Positions 18,222 through 26,865 of a stretch of 64,000 nt of DNA are shown in pieces. This stretch comes from Pseudoxanthomonas jiangsuensis. GTDB taxonomy: Bacteria > Pseudomonadota > Gammaproteobacteria > Xanthomonadales > Xanthomonadaceae. The stretch spans positions 1 through 64,000 of the forward strand of contig NZ_PDWL01000011.1 in NCBI RefSeq assembly GCF_010093185.1, in the 5' to 3' direction. The translations under genes and the position numbers were made by a program. The notes beneath the pieces are model-generated. The model was not told where the DNA came from, did not search any database, and was given only the letters and a program-made list of their open reading frames with translations. The stretch's first letter is position 1. Each line of letters starts with the position of its first letter.

Positions 18222-20651
18222 TCAGAGATAGCGGCTCCAGCGCACCGTCGCCGTCGGGACGCCCACCACCACCGGCGCAGGAGGCTCGCAGACCGGCAGG
18301 GGCGCGAAGCCACCGCTCCCGGTGGGAACGCTGACCTCGATGCCGCCCGCATTGATATTGGTATCGCTGAACTGGTTGCTGCCCACGGTAACGCTGCCCT
18401 GCACGGTGACCTTGGAGCCGCCCGAGCTGATGCTCCCGCCCAGCAGGACGTTGCCCTTGATGCTCCAACCGTGGGCCTGCATGCCGCCTTCGGTGAGGAC
18501 AGCCGAGTTTCCGATGGGCATTCCGGTGTGTGTGTTGCCGTCCCCGTCCTCCCAGGTCGCGAAGGCGGTGGGGCTGTCGCACAGGTTGGCCGGGTAGTAG
18601 TCGGCGCCACACACGGTGGCCACCGGGCCCATGTTGGGAGCGACAAGACTCTTGCTTCCGCCGCCCTCGCCGAGCTCGACATTGCCGCCCTTGTTGACGA
18701 TGGTGTTGTAAAGCACCGCCGGGTTCTGCCTCACGACCACCGGGCCATTGAACCAGACCACTCCGGGCGGGAATTTCACCGGCGTGAGCTCCCAATAGCT
18801 GCCCTTCCACACTTTGGTACAGCCCTTGTCGCCACCCCAGTCGCAACTCATCAAGGCAGCCAGAACGGCCGCCTGCGCCGTGCTGAGCGAGGTGAGCGGG
18901 TAGACGCCATCGATGGAAACCCCTGCCTTGCTCTTGACGTTCTGGATGGTCAGCTGGGGTTGGCCGCCAATCATCTCGTAGATGTAGTTGGCATCGGGCT
19001 TGAAAGCCTCGGCATCGATCGGCTTGGGGCGCACGTCGCAGTAAGGCAGGCCAGGCAGGCCCGGCGAGGTCGTGACCTGCTGGGTCGTCACGTTGACGCC
19101 ACTCGGACTCGGACCCGAATAGACGGTCTTGGAAACGCCGTAGTACAGCCGGCCGGCCAGCCGGCCGGTCGCCTTGGGGAAGCCCGAACCATTGGCCTGC
19201 CCCGAACGCGCCCAATAGTCACCACCGCCTTCCAACTGGCCGATGGTCACGCCCTGGTACTGGAAGTTGAGATGGCCATTGGCACGCACGTTGTCATAGG
19301 TGCGGCTGTCATTGAGCAGCGACACAGCATGCGCCCAGACCTCCTTGGCGTTGACCGTGGCTCCGGAGTTCTGGGTGAATCCTCCCCCATGGATGCCGGT
19401 AGCACGGAACGTCAGGGTGGCGCTGGCCAGCGACGGGTACGCCTCGCCGTCCAGGAACTCCAGCGCAGCGCCCAGCCCGGACACGGCCCCACTGGATGCG
19501 ATCGTCACGCCCGATGCCCCCAGGTCGAGCAGATAGGTGGCCGCGTTGGCAGCGCCCTTGTTGATCTGGAGCTGCACCGGATAGCCATTGTCCGCCGGCA
19601 CGAGCTGGCCGGTGGTACGCGGCAGCGCCGTGATCGAAGCATCAGGAACCAGGGTGCCTGCGACGATCGCTTCGCCGATCTTGTTGCCGCCGCTATAGAT
19701 GTCGGCCTGGAACCCACCGGCCTTGATGCTGGCGAACGGACCGCCGCTGCCTCCGTTGAGGGTGACGGCCTTGCCCCACAGGCGCGTATTGGCCGGGAAC
19801 GCGATGCTGCCGAAGGTGATGTCGCTTTCGGAGTAGATGTGGCCGCCGTTGGTGATGCCGCCGCCGGTGATGTTCACCGTGCCCTTCACGCAGCCGGACA
19901 CCTTGGACTGCCCACCGGTCACCGACAGGTTGCCCGCCACCAGGATGTGTTCGTAGTCGCCGGCGTAATCGACCACGCCCGTGCCGCCACCGGTCAGGTT
20001 CACGTTGCCGTTGAAGACCATCGGCGCCGCGGGCTGGGAGGCACACGTGCCCGGGGTCCCGGACGAAGTCGAGGTGGACCCCACTTCGTAGACGACCTCG
20101 AGCACGGAAGTGGCCAGCGGCTCGATGACGCTGCCGGCGGCCTGGCCGGTGACCCTGACGGTCACTTCGTACGCATGCCAGGTGGCGGTGCGGCGGACAT
20201 TGGTGATGGCCGCACCGAATCCCAGCTGGGAATCGAGGTCGAGGACCTGATCGCTGGACAGGGGAGAGGTGCCCGGCTCCCAGTCGGCGGAGGCGTCCCA
20301 GGAGGGCAGCTCGTCGAAGACGCCACCACAGGCGCCCTCGCCGCTGGCCGGGATGCAGCCTCCGCTCGGCGGTGCGCCGTAGGACAGGCTGTAGAGCACC
20401 TTTTTGCCATCATCGGTCTGGACCATGCCTTCCAGCACGTCGCGCACGAATTCCACGCCGCGCCAGGCCGAGGCCTGAGCGGTGGTCACCGAATGCGTCG
20501 CCAGTTGGCGCTGCTGGTTGCTGCGCAGGCTGTAGGCGACCGCCAGCGCGGTGACGACCACGGCCAGGCCCACCAGCAGCAGGATCAGCAGGGTGGCCAC
20601 GCCGCGCTGGCGCGCCCGTGGGCTTCTGGATCTCGGCATGGTTCCGCTCAT
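18222..20651 (-). CDS. Very large PilX-like minor pilin / pilus assembly protein
   Basis: 809-residue protein at the end of a minor-pilin operon. Residues ~14-40 (RQRGVATLLILLLVGLAVVV) form a prepilin-like N-terminus with hydrophobic helix but Leu instead of Glu at position +5, as in PilX N-terminal and GspK-type proteins. Typical PilX proteins are near 200 residues; here about 600 extra residues are Gly/Thr/Ser/Val-rich with repeated short strands such as VFNGNVNLTGGGTGVVDYAG and GCVKGTVNITGGGITNGGHI, suggesting a beta-solenoid-like exported domain. The start ATG overlaps the pilW stop (ATGA). A tip or adhesin role is inferred; no pilY1 gene is adjacent. Confidence 0.8.
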   Translation of the reverse strand: MSGTMPRSRSPRARQRGVATLLILLLVGLAVVVTALAVAYSLRSNQQRQLATHSVTTAQASAWRGVEFVRDVLEGMVQTDDGKKVLYSLSYGAPPSGGCIPASGEGACGGVFDELPSWDASADWEPGTSPLSSDQVLDLDSQLGFGAAITNVRRTATWHAYEVTVRVTGQAAGSVIEPLATSVLEVVYEVGSTSTSSGTPGTCASQPAAPMVFNGNVNLTGGGTGVVDYAGDYEHILVAGNLSVTGGQSKVSGCVKGTVNITGGGITNGGHIYSESDITFGSIAFPANTRLWGKAVTLNGGSGGPFASIKAGGFQADIYSGGNKIGEAIVAGTLVPDASITALPRTTGQLVPADNGYPVQLQINKGAANAATYLLDLGASGVTIASSGAVSGLGAALEFLDGEAYPSLASATLTFRATGIHGGGFTQNSGATVNAKEVWAHAVSLLNDSRTYDNVRANGHLNFQYQGVTIGQLEGGGDYWARSGQANGSGFPKATGRLAGRLYYGVSKTVYSGPSPSGVNVTTQQVTTSPGLPGLPYCDVRPKPIDAEAFKPDANYIYEMIGGQPQLTIQNVKSKAGVSIDGVYPLTSLSTAQAAVLAALMSCDWGGDKGCTKVWKGSYWELTPVKFPPGVVWFNGPVVVRQNPAVLYNTIVNKGGNVELGEGGGSKSLVAPNMGPVATVCGADYYPANLCDSPTAFATWEDGDGNTHTGMPIGNSAVLTEGGMQAHGWSIKGNVLLGGSISSGGSKVTVQGSVTVGSNQFSDTNINAGGIEVSVPTGSGGFAPLPVCEPPAPVVVGVPTATVRWSRYL

Positions 20652-21394
20652 GTGCCACTCCCGCTGGCTGGCGCGCCGGCCTTGCGCATCGCCACGATGT
20701 TGGACAGGCAGGCGGAGAACAGTTCGCGCCCGCCGCTCTCGAGCACGATCCGAGGCGACTCGGTCAGGCTGTCCGCCTTGGCCTGCTGGGCATACGGCAG
20801 GGTGCAACGGTCACCGTCGGTATTCACGATCCGGAAGCCGGAATTGCTCGCATCCGCGGCCATGTCCAGGTACGTGCCGCTGGCGGCATCGGTCGCCGCG
20901 TTGCCGTCGCGTTCCTTCCAGGGCTGCCCGTAGGCGACGAGGACCTGCTTGCCTTCGGCCCAGCTGGCGGACGGGATGTCCGCGCAGGGTTCCGGCTTCT
21001 GGTAATACACCGTCACGCTGCGGTCGTTCCCCGGCGCGATCTCCAGGCGCGCGCAGCCTTCGGAGCTGCGCCAGGTCACGTTGCGCTTGTCCGCCGCATC
21101 GACGGCGATGGCGTACAGCCCGATCTGGGCGGCGTCGGCGGCCTCGCCCTCGGAGAGCTCGGGCAGCTCCAGAACGCCGTAGCCGGCTTCGTGGAGTTCA
21201 ATCTGCGCCGCCAGCAGGCCGGATGCGACCTGGCCGTCGCGCAGCGAATCGGCCGAGGCGCGCCCGGACACCTCCACCACCATCTTGTAGACCGCAAGCA
21301 TCGCCGCGATCGTCAACAGCGAGATGACCAGCCCGACCATCAGGCTGATCAGTGTGTAACCGCACTGGCGCGCCTTGAGCTTCGCGCTTTTCAT
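20648..21394 (-). CDS. PilW-type minor pilin
   Basis: 248-residue prepilin-like protein. The N-terminus CGYTLISLMVGLVISLLTIAAM has the GspO/PilD cleavage glycine and hydrophobic helix, but Ser replaces the usual Glu at mature position 5. The rest is a soluble domain with several Cys. It lies between pilV- and pilX-like genes, overlapping both by 4 bases, so translation is coupled. Minor pilins of this set prime assembly of type IV pili. Named by position and length; sequence identity to PilW beyond the helix cannot be judged here. Confidence 0.75.
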   Translation of the reverse strand: MKSAKLKARQCGYTLISLMVGLVISLLTIAAMLAVYKMVVEVSGRASADSLRDGQVASGLLAAQIELHEAGYGVLELPELSEGEAADAAQIGLYAIAVDAADKRNVTWRSSEGCARLEIAPGNDRSVTVYYQKPEPCADIPSASWAEGKQVLVAYGQPWKERDGNAATDAASGTYLDMAADASNSGFRIVNTDGDRCTLPYAQQAKADSLTESPRIVLESGGRELFSACLSNIVAMRKAGAPASGSGT

Positions 21395-21840
21395 TCGCCG
21401 TCCTCCATCGGGGCGACGACGCTGCTGACCGCGAGCACCTCGGCATCGCCCTTGGACGCGGCCAGCTGAACCACCGGAGGCAGCGTGCCTTGGAAGGACA
21501 CCCCGCCGATCTGGACCGATGCGTCAGTCGCCGCCTCGCACGACCCGCTCCCGGACTTCGCGCTGAGCGTGACGTCGCTCTTGAGCGCGGCCGGCAGTCC
21601 ATTCTTATGGTCCAGCGGCGTGGCGTCGACGCACAGGTCGACGCCGGAAAGCTGCATCACGTTGCGCAGCTCGTTCACCACCAGCGTATCCACGGCGGTG
21701 TCGTGCTGGTTGTTAACGATCCGCGCGGTGACATGCGCCATCCCGGCGCCGATGAGGGCGGTGATCACCACCCCGACCAGCGCCTCGAGCAGTACGTCAC
21801 CGCGCTGGGCGTTCCCGGGATTGCTAGAGAAGGGCGACAT
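21391..21840 (-). CDS. PilV-type minor pilin
   Basis: 149-residue prepilin-like protein. Prepilin site QRG followed by DVLLEALVGVVITALIGAGM keeps Glu at mature position 5. It overlaps the fimT-like gene by 17 bases and the pilW-like gene by 4 bases. It belongs to the minor-pilin priming complex by context; the short soluble domain has two Cys pairs (LCVDAT, GSCEAA) that could form a disulfide. Confidence 0.75.
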   Translation of the reverse strand: MSPFSSNPGNAQRGDVLLEALVGVVITALIGAGMAHVTARIVNNQHDTAVDTLVVNELRNVMQLSGVDLCVDATPLDHKNGLPAALKSDVTLSAKSGSGSCEAATDASVQIGGVSFQGTLPPVVQLAASKGDAEVLAVSSVVAPMEDGE

Positions 21841-22363
21841 CCATGGCCTCCTGGCTGCCGACTTTGATGAATACCGTCGCGGCCGAGCCGGCCGACGGCG
21901 CGATGCAGGCCGATCCGCCGAAGCTCGAGGCCACCAGTATGCCGCGCGTGTCGTAGGCGGCGCAGACGAACGTCTCGGCGGCGTCGTCGGCGCCCGATTC
22001 CAGGCTCAGGTCCCCAGGATTGGCGATCTGGCCGCGCCAGTGGCCGGTGCCGCACATGTTCCAGGCTGTGCCGTCGGCATTGCGCGGCACCACGCACAGG
22101 GTATGGGTGGCACTGTCGTAGACCACCGCGGCGGCGCCCTGCGCCGCCTCCGCCGCAGTCAATGCCTGCGGATTGCGCATCGCCAAGGCACGCGCCTGAC
22201 CGACAGCCTCCAACAGGTTGCTGCGCGCGCGTACCTGGCGGGTGCCGTCGACCCAGCTCTGGGTGAACGGAGCGGCGGCCAGCAGCAACAGCGCCATGAT
22301 CGCGATGGCGATCATCAGCTCGATCAGGGTGAAGCCGCCGGCGCGGCGGTCGGAGGTCACCAT
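21824..22363 (-). CDS. FimT/GspH-type pseudopilin
   Basis: 179-residue protein with a canonical class III prepilin N-terminus GGFTLIELMIAIAIMALLLL and a C-terminal GspH/FimT-type domain (SNLLEAVGQARALAMRNPQA). Second gene of the operon, overlapping the PilE-like gene by 7 bases. In Xanthomonadaceae and Legionella, FimT-like minor pilins can bind DNA during natural transformation; whether this one does is unknown. Confidence 0.85.
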   Translation of the reverse strand: MVTSDRRAGGFTLIELMIAIAIMALLLLAAAPFTQSWVDGTRQVRARSNLLEAVGQARALAMRNPQALTAAEAAQGAAAVVYDSATHTLCVVPRNADGTAWNMCGTGHWRGQIANPGDLSLESGADDAAETFVCAAYDTRGILVASSFGGSACIAPSAGSAATVFIKVGSQEAMDVALL

Positions 22364-22782
22364 GTGACGTCGCCGAAGCTCTTGCAGCCATCGCCGGTGG
22401 TCCGGGTGTTGTCCGCAGTGAGGGTCAGGGTGCAGCTGCTGAGCTTGCCGCCGGCTCCGGTCGCGGTCACGGTGTAGCCCGAGGCATTGGAATACGAAAA
22501 ACCGAAGTCAGCCGCCTTGGAAGCGGGGCTCCAGCCGGGGAACGCGGCCTTGACCGCGCTGGTGTCCGCGGCCGCGGACGACGGGAAGCTCAGCGTCCGC
22601 TGCCGGTGGTTTTCCACCGCCGCGCTCAACGCCTGCAGATCGGCCTGCGCGGTGCGGATCTTGCTGCGCACGACGTAGTCCAGATAGGAAGGCAGCGCGA
22701 TCGCGAGCAGGATGGCGACCACGGCGACCACGACCATCAGCTCGATCAAGGTGAAGCCTGTTGCGGTTCGCGCGGTGCGCAT
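22357..22782 (-). CDS. PilE-type type IV minor pilin
   Basis: 141-residue prepilin. The N-terminus TGFTLIELMVVVAVVAILLA has the cleavage site after Gly and Glu at position 5; the PilE-like core follows (VRSKIRTAQADLQALSAAVENH). Two Cys near the C-terminus (SSCTLTL and GDGCKSFG) form the expected D-region disulfide. ATG 22782 (MRTARTATGF) gives a short leader, so longer upstream starts are not needed. First gene of the minor-pilin operon; in this family PilE proteins are encoded beside fimT-pilV-pilW-pilX. Confidence 0.88.
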   Translation of the reverse strand: MRTARTATGFTLIELMVVVAVVAILLAIALPSYLDYVVRSKIRTAQADLQALSAAVENHRQRTLSFPSSAAADTSAVKAAFPGWSPASKAADFGFSYSNASGYTVTATGAGGKLSSCTLTLTADNTRTTGDGCKSFGDVTW

Positions 22783-22904
22783 GGTTGTGCTGTTCCGTGT
22801 TGTCTCACCTGCCGGCCTGTCGTGGGCCGGAGGTCCTAAGCGGATATCGGCCCGGGGGCCTTCGGCCTTCAGGAACGAAGCCATGACGTTTTCGCCTTGC
22901 AGGT

Positions 22905-22939
22905 ATTACATAAAGGAATGTAATTGCACGGGAATTATA
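22905..22939 (-). promoter_or_regulatory. Candidate promoter and palindromic operator of the minor-pilin operon
   Basis: On the minus strand a perfect -10 hexamer TATAAT lies at 22939-22934, followed downstream by the inverted repeat ATTACAT-N6-ATGTAAT (22924-22905). The palindrome would lie just after the transcription start, a good repressor position. No clear TTGACA -35 is seen at the right distance. Confidence 0.5.
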
Positions 22940-23025
22940 CCTCTGGTGGATAAACCACACACGTTCAAGACGCGCAAGACAACGATGTCATCAGATATCC
23001 TGCAGTCATTTCCCGGAATCGCGCC

Positions 23026-23349
23026 ATGAATATCCACCTGGTCTTCTGCAGCTGCCCCGACCGCAACCAGGCCGACCGCCTGGCCCGGGTCCTGGTCGAG
23101 GCAAGGCTGGCGGCCTGCGTCAGCGTGGTACCCGCGGTCGGCTCGGTCTACCGCTGGAGGGGGCAGGTCGAGCGGACGGAGGAGGCCCTGCTCCTCATCA
23201 AGACGGAAGCAAGTCGCGTGCCAGCACTGGCCGCACGGATCCAGGCACTGCATCCTTACGAACTCCCGGAAGTGCTGGCGGTCGAAGCGGCCGGCGGCCT
23301 GCCCGCCTATCTGGCCTGGGTGGCCGAACAGACCCGCGAGAACGACTGA
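23026..23349 (+). CDS. cutA: CutA-family divalent cation tolerance protein
   Basis: Small trimeric cytosolic protein of 107 residues. The family blocks are visible: FCSCPDRNQADRLARVLVEA, RLAACVSVVPAVGSVYRWRG and ALHPYELPEVLAV. CutA has been linked to copper tolerance, but its molecular role remains unsettled. It is 7 bases upstream of dsbD, and the two are probably co-transcribed, as cutA (cutA1) and dsbD (cutA2) are in E. coli. Confidence 0.95.
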   Translation: MNIHLVFCSCPDRNQADRLARVLVEARLAACVSVVPAVGSVYRWRGQVERTEEALLLIKTEASRVPALAARIQALHPYELPEVLAVEAAGGLPAYLAWVAEQTREND

Positions 23350-23356
23350 GAATCCG

Positions 23357-25657
23357 ATGCCAGCACCGCACCGCCCCTTCCTGACTGCCCTGCTGGGGCT
23401 GTTGCTGACCTGCCTGGTCACTCCGGCGGCCCACGCGGTTAACAAGGCCGACCTGCTTCCGGTCGACCAGGCCTTCGTCCTGGAAGCCAGCGCCGCGATG
23501 CCCGACCGGATCGAGGTGCGCTGGAAGATCGCCGACGGCTACTACCTGTACCGGCACCGCACCGCGGTCAAGGCCACTGCCGGGTTCGAAGCCGGAACCC
23601 TGCAGCTGCCGGCCGGCGACCGCCACGTGGACGAGTTCTTCGGCCCGGTGGAAACCTATCGCGGCGCCCTGCTGGCGACCCTGCCCGGTCGCACCACCGG
23701 CACCGCCGCCTCGCTGGAGATCCGCTACCAGGGCTGCGCCGACGCCGGCATCTGCTACCCGCCGCAGACGCGCAGGCTGCAGGTGGCGCTGCCCGCGGAC
23801 GGCGCCCCGGAATCGCCGGGCGGACTGGCGGGCCTGGCCGGGTTGCCGGCCGCGAACGGCAAGGGCATCGCCGGCCTGCTGCAGGGCCGGCAGGCGCTGC
23901 CCGAGCAGCAGGCTTTCGCCGTCGACGCCATCGCCGACGGCGGCAACCGCATCCTGGTGCGGCTGCAACCGGCGCCCGGCTACTACATCTACCGCGACCG
24001 CGCCCGTTTCGAGCTGGAAGGGGATGCGGGCACGCAGCTGCTCGCCCCACGCTGGCCTGCCGGCACCCGGCACCGCGACGAGCACTTCGGCGAGGTCACT
24101 GTCTACTTCCAGACAGCCGAGGTCCATCTGCCGGTGCGGCGCAGCCATGACCGGCCGGTACGGGGGACCCTGGTGGCCACCTTCCAGGGCTGCCAGGACG
24201 GCGGGATCTGCTATCCGCCGCTGACCCGCCGGGTGCCGGTCTCGCTGCCGGCCGGCGAAGTCGCGACGGCCGATGCGCCGGCCCCGAGCTCTACGCCACC
24301 CGTCACGGCGGACGCCAGCAGCACGACGGCCGTCGAGGATGCGGCAGGCGCAAGTCCGGACCTGCAGGCACCGCCACCCGCGGTCGCCGCCCCGCCGCCT
24401 CCGGACGCCTCCGCCGGCAACGCCCTGCGCAGCACCGCACCGCCGTCGGGAGGGTTTTCCGGACTGGCCGGCGCCCTGTTGCTGGCCCTGCTCGGCGGCC
24501 TGGTACTGAACCTGATGCCCTGCGTGCTGCCGATCCTTTCGCTCAAGGCCCTGGGCCTGGCCCAGAGCGGCGAAAGTCGGCAGCACGCGCGCAGCCATGC
24601 GCTCTGGTACACCGCCGGGGTGCTGGTCGCCTTCGCCGCGGTCGGCGCGCTGGTGGTGGCCTTGCGCGCGGCCGGGCAGGCGGCCGGCTGGGGCTTCCAG
24701 CTGCAGCAGCCGTGGTTCGTGGCGGGGCTGGCCTACCTGATGTTCGCGGTGGGCCTGAGCCTGTCGGGGGTGTTCACCCTGGGCGCCGGCGTTGGCGGCG
24801 GCCTGGCCGCCAGTCGCCAAGGGCCGGCCGGCGATTTCCTCACCGGTGTGCTGGCGTGCGTGGTCGCCAGCCCGTGCATCGCACCGTTCATGGGGCCGGC
24901 GCTGGCCTATGCCTTCGCTGCGCCGGCCGCGGCCGGGCTGCTGGTGTTCCTGGTGCTGGGTCTGGGACTGGCCCTGCCGTTCCTGCTGATCGGCTTCGTC
25001 CCGGCGCTGGCGCGGCGGCTACCCAGGCCGGGGGCATGGATGGAGACGCTCAAGCAGCTGCTGGCCTTCCCCATGTACCTGACCGCGGTCTGGCTGCTGT
25101 GGATCCTCGGCCGCCAGCGCGGAGTGGACGCGATCGCGCTGTTCCTGGCTGGTGCGGCCTTGCTGGCGCTGGCCTTGTGGTGGTTCGAGCGCAACCGCTG
25201 GCAGGGACAGCGGACCGGACGCGCGCTGGCGCTGCTGCTGGCGGTCGCGGCCCTGACGCCCGTCTGGGCGGTGACCCGGCTGGCGCCTTCGGCCGCCGCC
25301 GCGCCGACCGAGGGCGCGCTCGCCTATTCGGCCGAGGCGCTGGACCGGCTGCGCGCCGAGGACCGGGTGGTGTTCGTCAACATGACCGCCGACTGGTGCG
25401 TGACCTGCAAGGCCAACGAGCGCAACGTGCTGGCCCGGGACGATTTCGCCGCCCTGCTGGCGCGCACCGGGGCGGTGTACATGAAGGGCGACTGGACCAA
25501 TGCCGACCCGGCGATCAGCGCCTTCCTCGAACAGCACCAGGCCGTGGGCGTGCCGCTGTACGTGGTCTACGGTCCCGGCGCGCCGCCGGCAGTGCTGCAG
25601 CCGGTGCTGACCCAGGCGATCGTCGAGGACGCTTTGCTGCGGGCGGCCGCGCGTTGA
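23357..25657 (+). CDS. dsbD: Thiol:disulfide interchange protein DsbD with two N-terminal domains
   Basis: Inner-membrane protein that passes electrons from cytosolic thioredoxin to periplasmic oxidoreductases. 766 residues. Signal peptide (1-27) is followed by two DsbD-alpha-like domains, each with a CxxxxxC pair: YQGCADAGICYPP (~130) and FQGCQDGGICYPP (~275). Then comes an eight-helix membrane domain (~370-600) with LNLMPCVLPILSLK and ASPCIAPFMGPALAY, and a C-terminal thioredoxin domain with TADWCVTCKANE (~675). Most DsbD proteins carry one alpha domain. The next gene overlaps its stop codon. Confidence 0.94.
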   Translation: MPAPHRPFLTALLGLLLTCLVTPAAHAVNKADLLPVDQAFVLEASAAMPDRIEVRWKIADGYYLYRHRTAVKATAGFEAGTLQLPAGDRHVDEFFGPVETYRGALLATLPGRTTGTAASLEIRYQGCADAGICYPPQTRRLQVALPADGAPESPGGLAGLAGLPAANGKGIAGLLQGRQALPEQQAFAVDAIADGGNRILVRLQPAPGYYIYRDRARFELEGDAGTQLLAPRWPAGTRHRDEHFGEVTVYFQTAEVHLPVRRSHDRPVRGTLVATFQGCQDGGICYPPLTRRVPVSLPAGEVATADAPAPSSTPPVTADASSTTAVEDAAGASPDLQAPPPAVAAPPPPDASAGNALRSTAPPSGGFSGLAGALLLALLGGLVLNLMPCVLPILSLKALGLAQSGESRQHARSHALWYTAGVLVAFAAVGALVVALRAAGQAAGWGFQLQQPWFVAGLAYLMFAVGLSLSGVFTLGAGVGGGLAASRQGPAGDFLTGVLACVVASPCIAPFMGPALAYAFAAPAAAGLLVFLVLGLGLALPFLLIGFVPALARRLPRPGAWMETLKQLLAFPMYLTAVWLLWILGRQRGVDAIALFLAGAALLALALWWFERNRWQGQRTGRALALLLAVAALTPVWAVTRLAPSAAAAPTEGALAYSAEALDRLRAEDRVVFVNMTADWCVTCKANERNVLARDDFAALLARTGAVYMKGDWTNADPAISAFLEQHQAVGVPLYVVYGPGAPPAVLQPVLTQAIVEDALLRAAAR

Positions 25658-26247
25658 AGCCGGCGACGCGACTGCTGCTGGTCGCGGTGGCCGCCGGCGT
25701 CCTGGGCGCGCTGGCCGGGCGCTGGTACGGCCACAACCACGATCGGCTGGCGGACGAGGCGCCCGCGGCCGGCGCGCTGCCGCAAACCTCCCCCGCGGCC
25801 TCCGCTGGCGCCATCCCGGCGCGCCCGGGCGATCCGCTGGCGGACATCCGTGTGGCGGACCTGGACGGAACCCTCGTCGAACTGGCCGGCATCGCGCCCG
25901 GGCGGCCGTTGCTGGTCAACGTCTGGGCCAGCTGGTGCGGGCCCTGCGTCGAGGAGATGCCCGAGCTGCAGCGCTACGCCGCACGCCAGGGCGAGACCGG
26001 GATCCAGGTGGTCGGCCTGGCGCTGGATACGCCGGAAGGCGTGCGTGCCTTCCTGGAACGGGTACCGGTCGGCTATCCGATCCTGCTCGACCAGCCCGGC
26101 CCGGCCGATGCCAGCGTCTGGCTGGGCAACACCCAGGGCCTGCTGCCGTACACCGTCCTGATCGATGCGCAAAGGCGGGTGGTGCGGCAGAAGCTGGGGC
26201 CGTTCGCGGCCGGGGAGATCGAGGCCTGGGTGGGCCAGCCCCTGTAG
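25654..26247 (+). CDS. TlpA/ResA-like thiol-disulfide oxidoreductase
   Basis: 197-residue membrane-anchored periplasmic thioredoxin. An N-terminal anchor (LLLVAVAAGVLGALAG) is followed by a linker and the redox motif NVWASWCGPCVEEMPEL (~90-105). Start is TTG at 25654, overlapping the dsbD stop (TTGA), so translation is coupled. The pairing with DsbD suggests DsbD reduces it, for example for cytochrome c maturation; this is inference from order. A conserved cis-Pro region is visible as GLLPYTVLID. Confidence 0.88.
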   Translation: MKPATRLLLVAVAAGVLGALAGRWYGHNHDRLADEAPAAGALPQTSPAASAGAIPARPGDPLADIRVADLDGTLVELAGIAPGRPLLVNVWASWCGPCVEEMPELQRYAARQGETGIQVVGLALDTPEGVRAFLERVPVGYPILLDQPGPADASVWLGNTQGLLPYTVLIDAQRRVVRQKLGPFAAGEIEAWVGQPL

Positions 26248-26265
26248 AATCGGGGCCGGACGAAA

Positions 26266-26283
26266 TTCAAGCAAATGCTTGAA
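26266..26283. promoter_or_regulatory. Perfect 18-bp palindrome upstream of aroQ-accBC
   Basis: TTCAAGCA-AA-TGCTTGAA is a perfect inverted repeat, 16 bases after a TAGAAT hexamer (26245-26250) that overlaps the preceding stop codon, and 78 bases before aroQ. The position and symmetry suggest an operator for a dimeric repressor. The regulator is unknown. Confidence 0.5.
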
Positions 26284-26361
26284 ACGCTGTCATCTTCGCC
26301 GAACTGGACAGTAATGAAGCCATCGCGCAGACTGCCGCCCTTTCAGGCTGCACCCGCTCCG

Positions 26362-26802
26362 ATGGCCAAACTGCTGGTCCTGCACGGCCCCAACCTCAAC
26401 CTGCTCGGCACCCGCGAGCCGGAGGTCTACGGCCATACCACCCTGGCCGACATCGATGCCGCCCTGGCCGCGCAGGCCGCGGCCGCCGGGCACGCCCTGG
26501 AGTCGTTCCAGTCCAACGCCGAGCATGCCCTGGTCGACCGGGTGCAGGCGGCCCGGAGCGACGGCACCGCCTTCGTCCTGATCAACCCGGCCGCCTTCAC
26601 CCACACCTCGGTCGCCCTGCGCGACGCGCTGGCGGCGGTGGCCATCCCCTTCATCGAGATCCACCTGTCCAATCCGCACGCCCGCGAACCGTTCCGCCAG
26701 CACAGCTACTTCAGCGACAAGGCGGTCGGCGTGGTCTGCGGCTTCGGCGCCGACAGCTACCGCTATGCCCTGGATGCGGCGCTGGCACGGCTGCCGGGCT
26801 GA
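26362..26802 (+). CDS. aroQ: Type II 3-dehydroquinate dehydratase
   Basis: Third step of the shikimate pathway: dehydration of 3-dehydroquinate, as a dodecamer in the cytosol. 146 residues. Motifs: [20 protein letters not shown] with the catalytic Tyr, and [19 protein letters not shown] with the catalytic His. ATG 26362 ([10 protein letters not shown]) starts right at the family N-terminus. It is 63 bases upstream of accB, the common aroQ-accB-accC order. Confidence 0.97.
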   Translation: MAKLLVLHGPNLNLLGTREPEVYGHTTLADIDAALAAQAAAAGHALESFQSNAEHALVDRVQAARSDGTAFVLINPAAFTHTSVALRDALAAVAIPFIEIHLSNPHAREPFRQHSYFSDKAVGVVCGFGADSYRYALDAALARLPG

Positions 26803-26865
26803 CCCCTTCCCACCCTTCCCATGAAACCGCGTCCGCCGCGACGGACACCCATTCCCGGAGGCCCC

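Noticed and set aside
22906..23445. A 179-codon minus-strand frame antisense to cutA
   Set aside because: cutA on the plus strand has the complete family pattern; the antisense frame has none.
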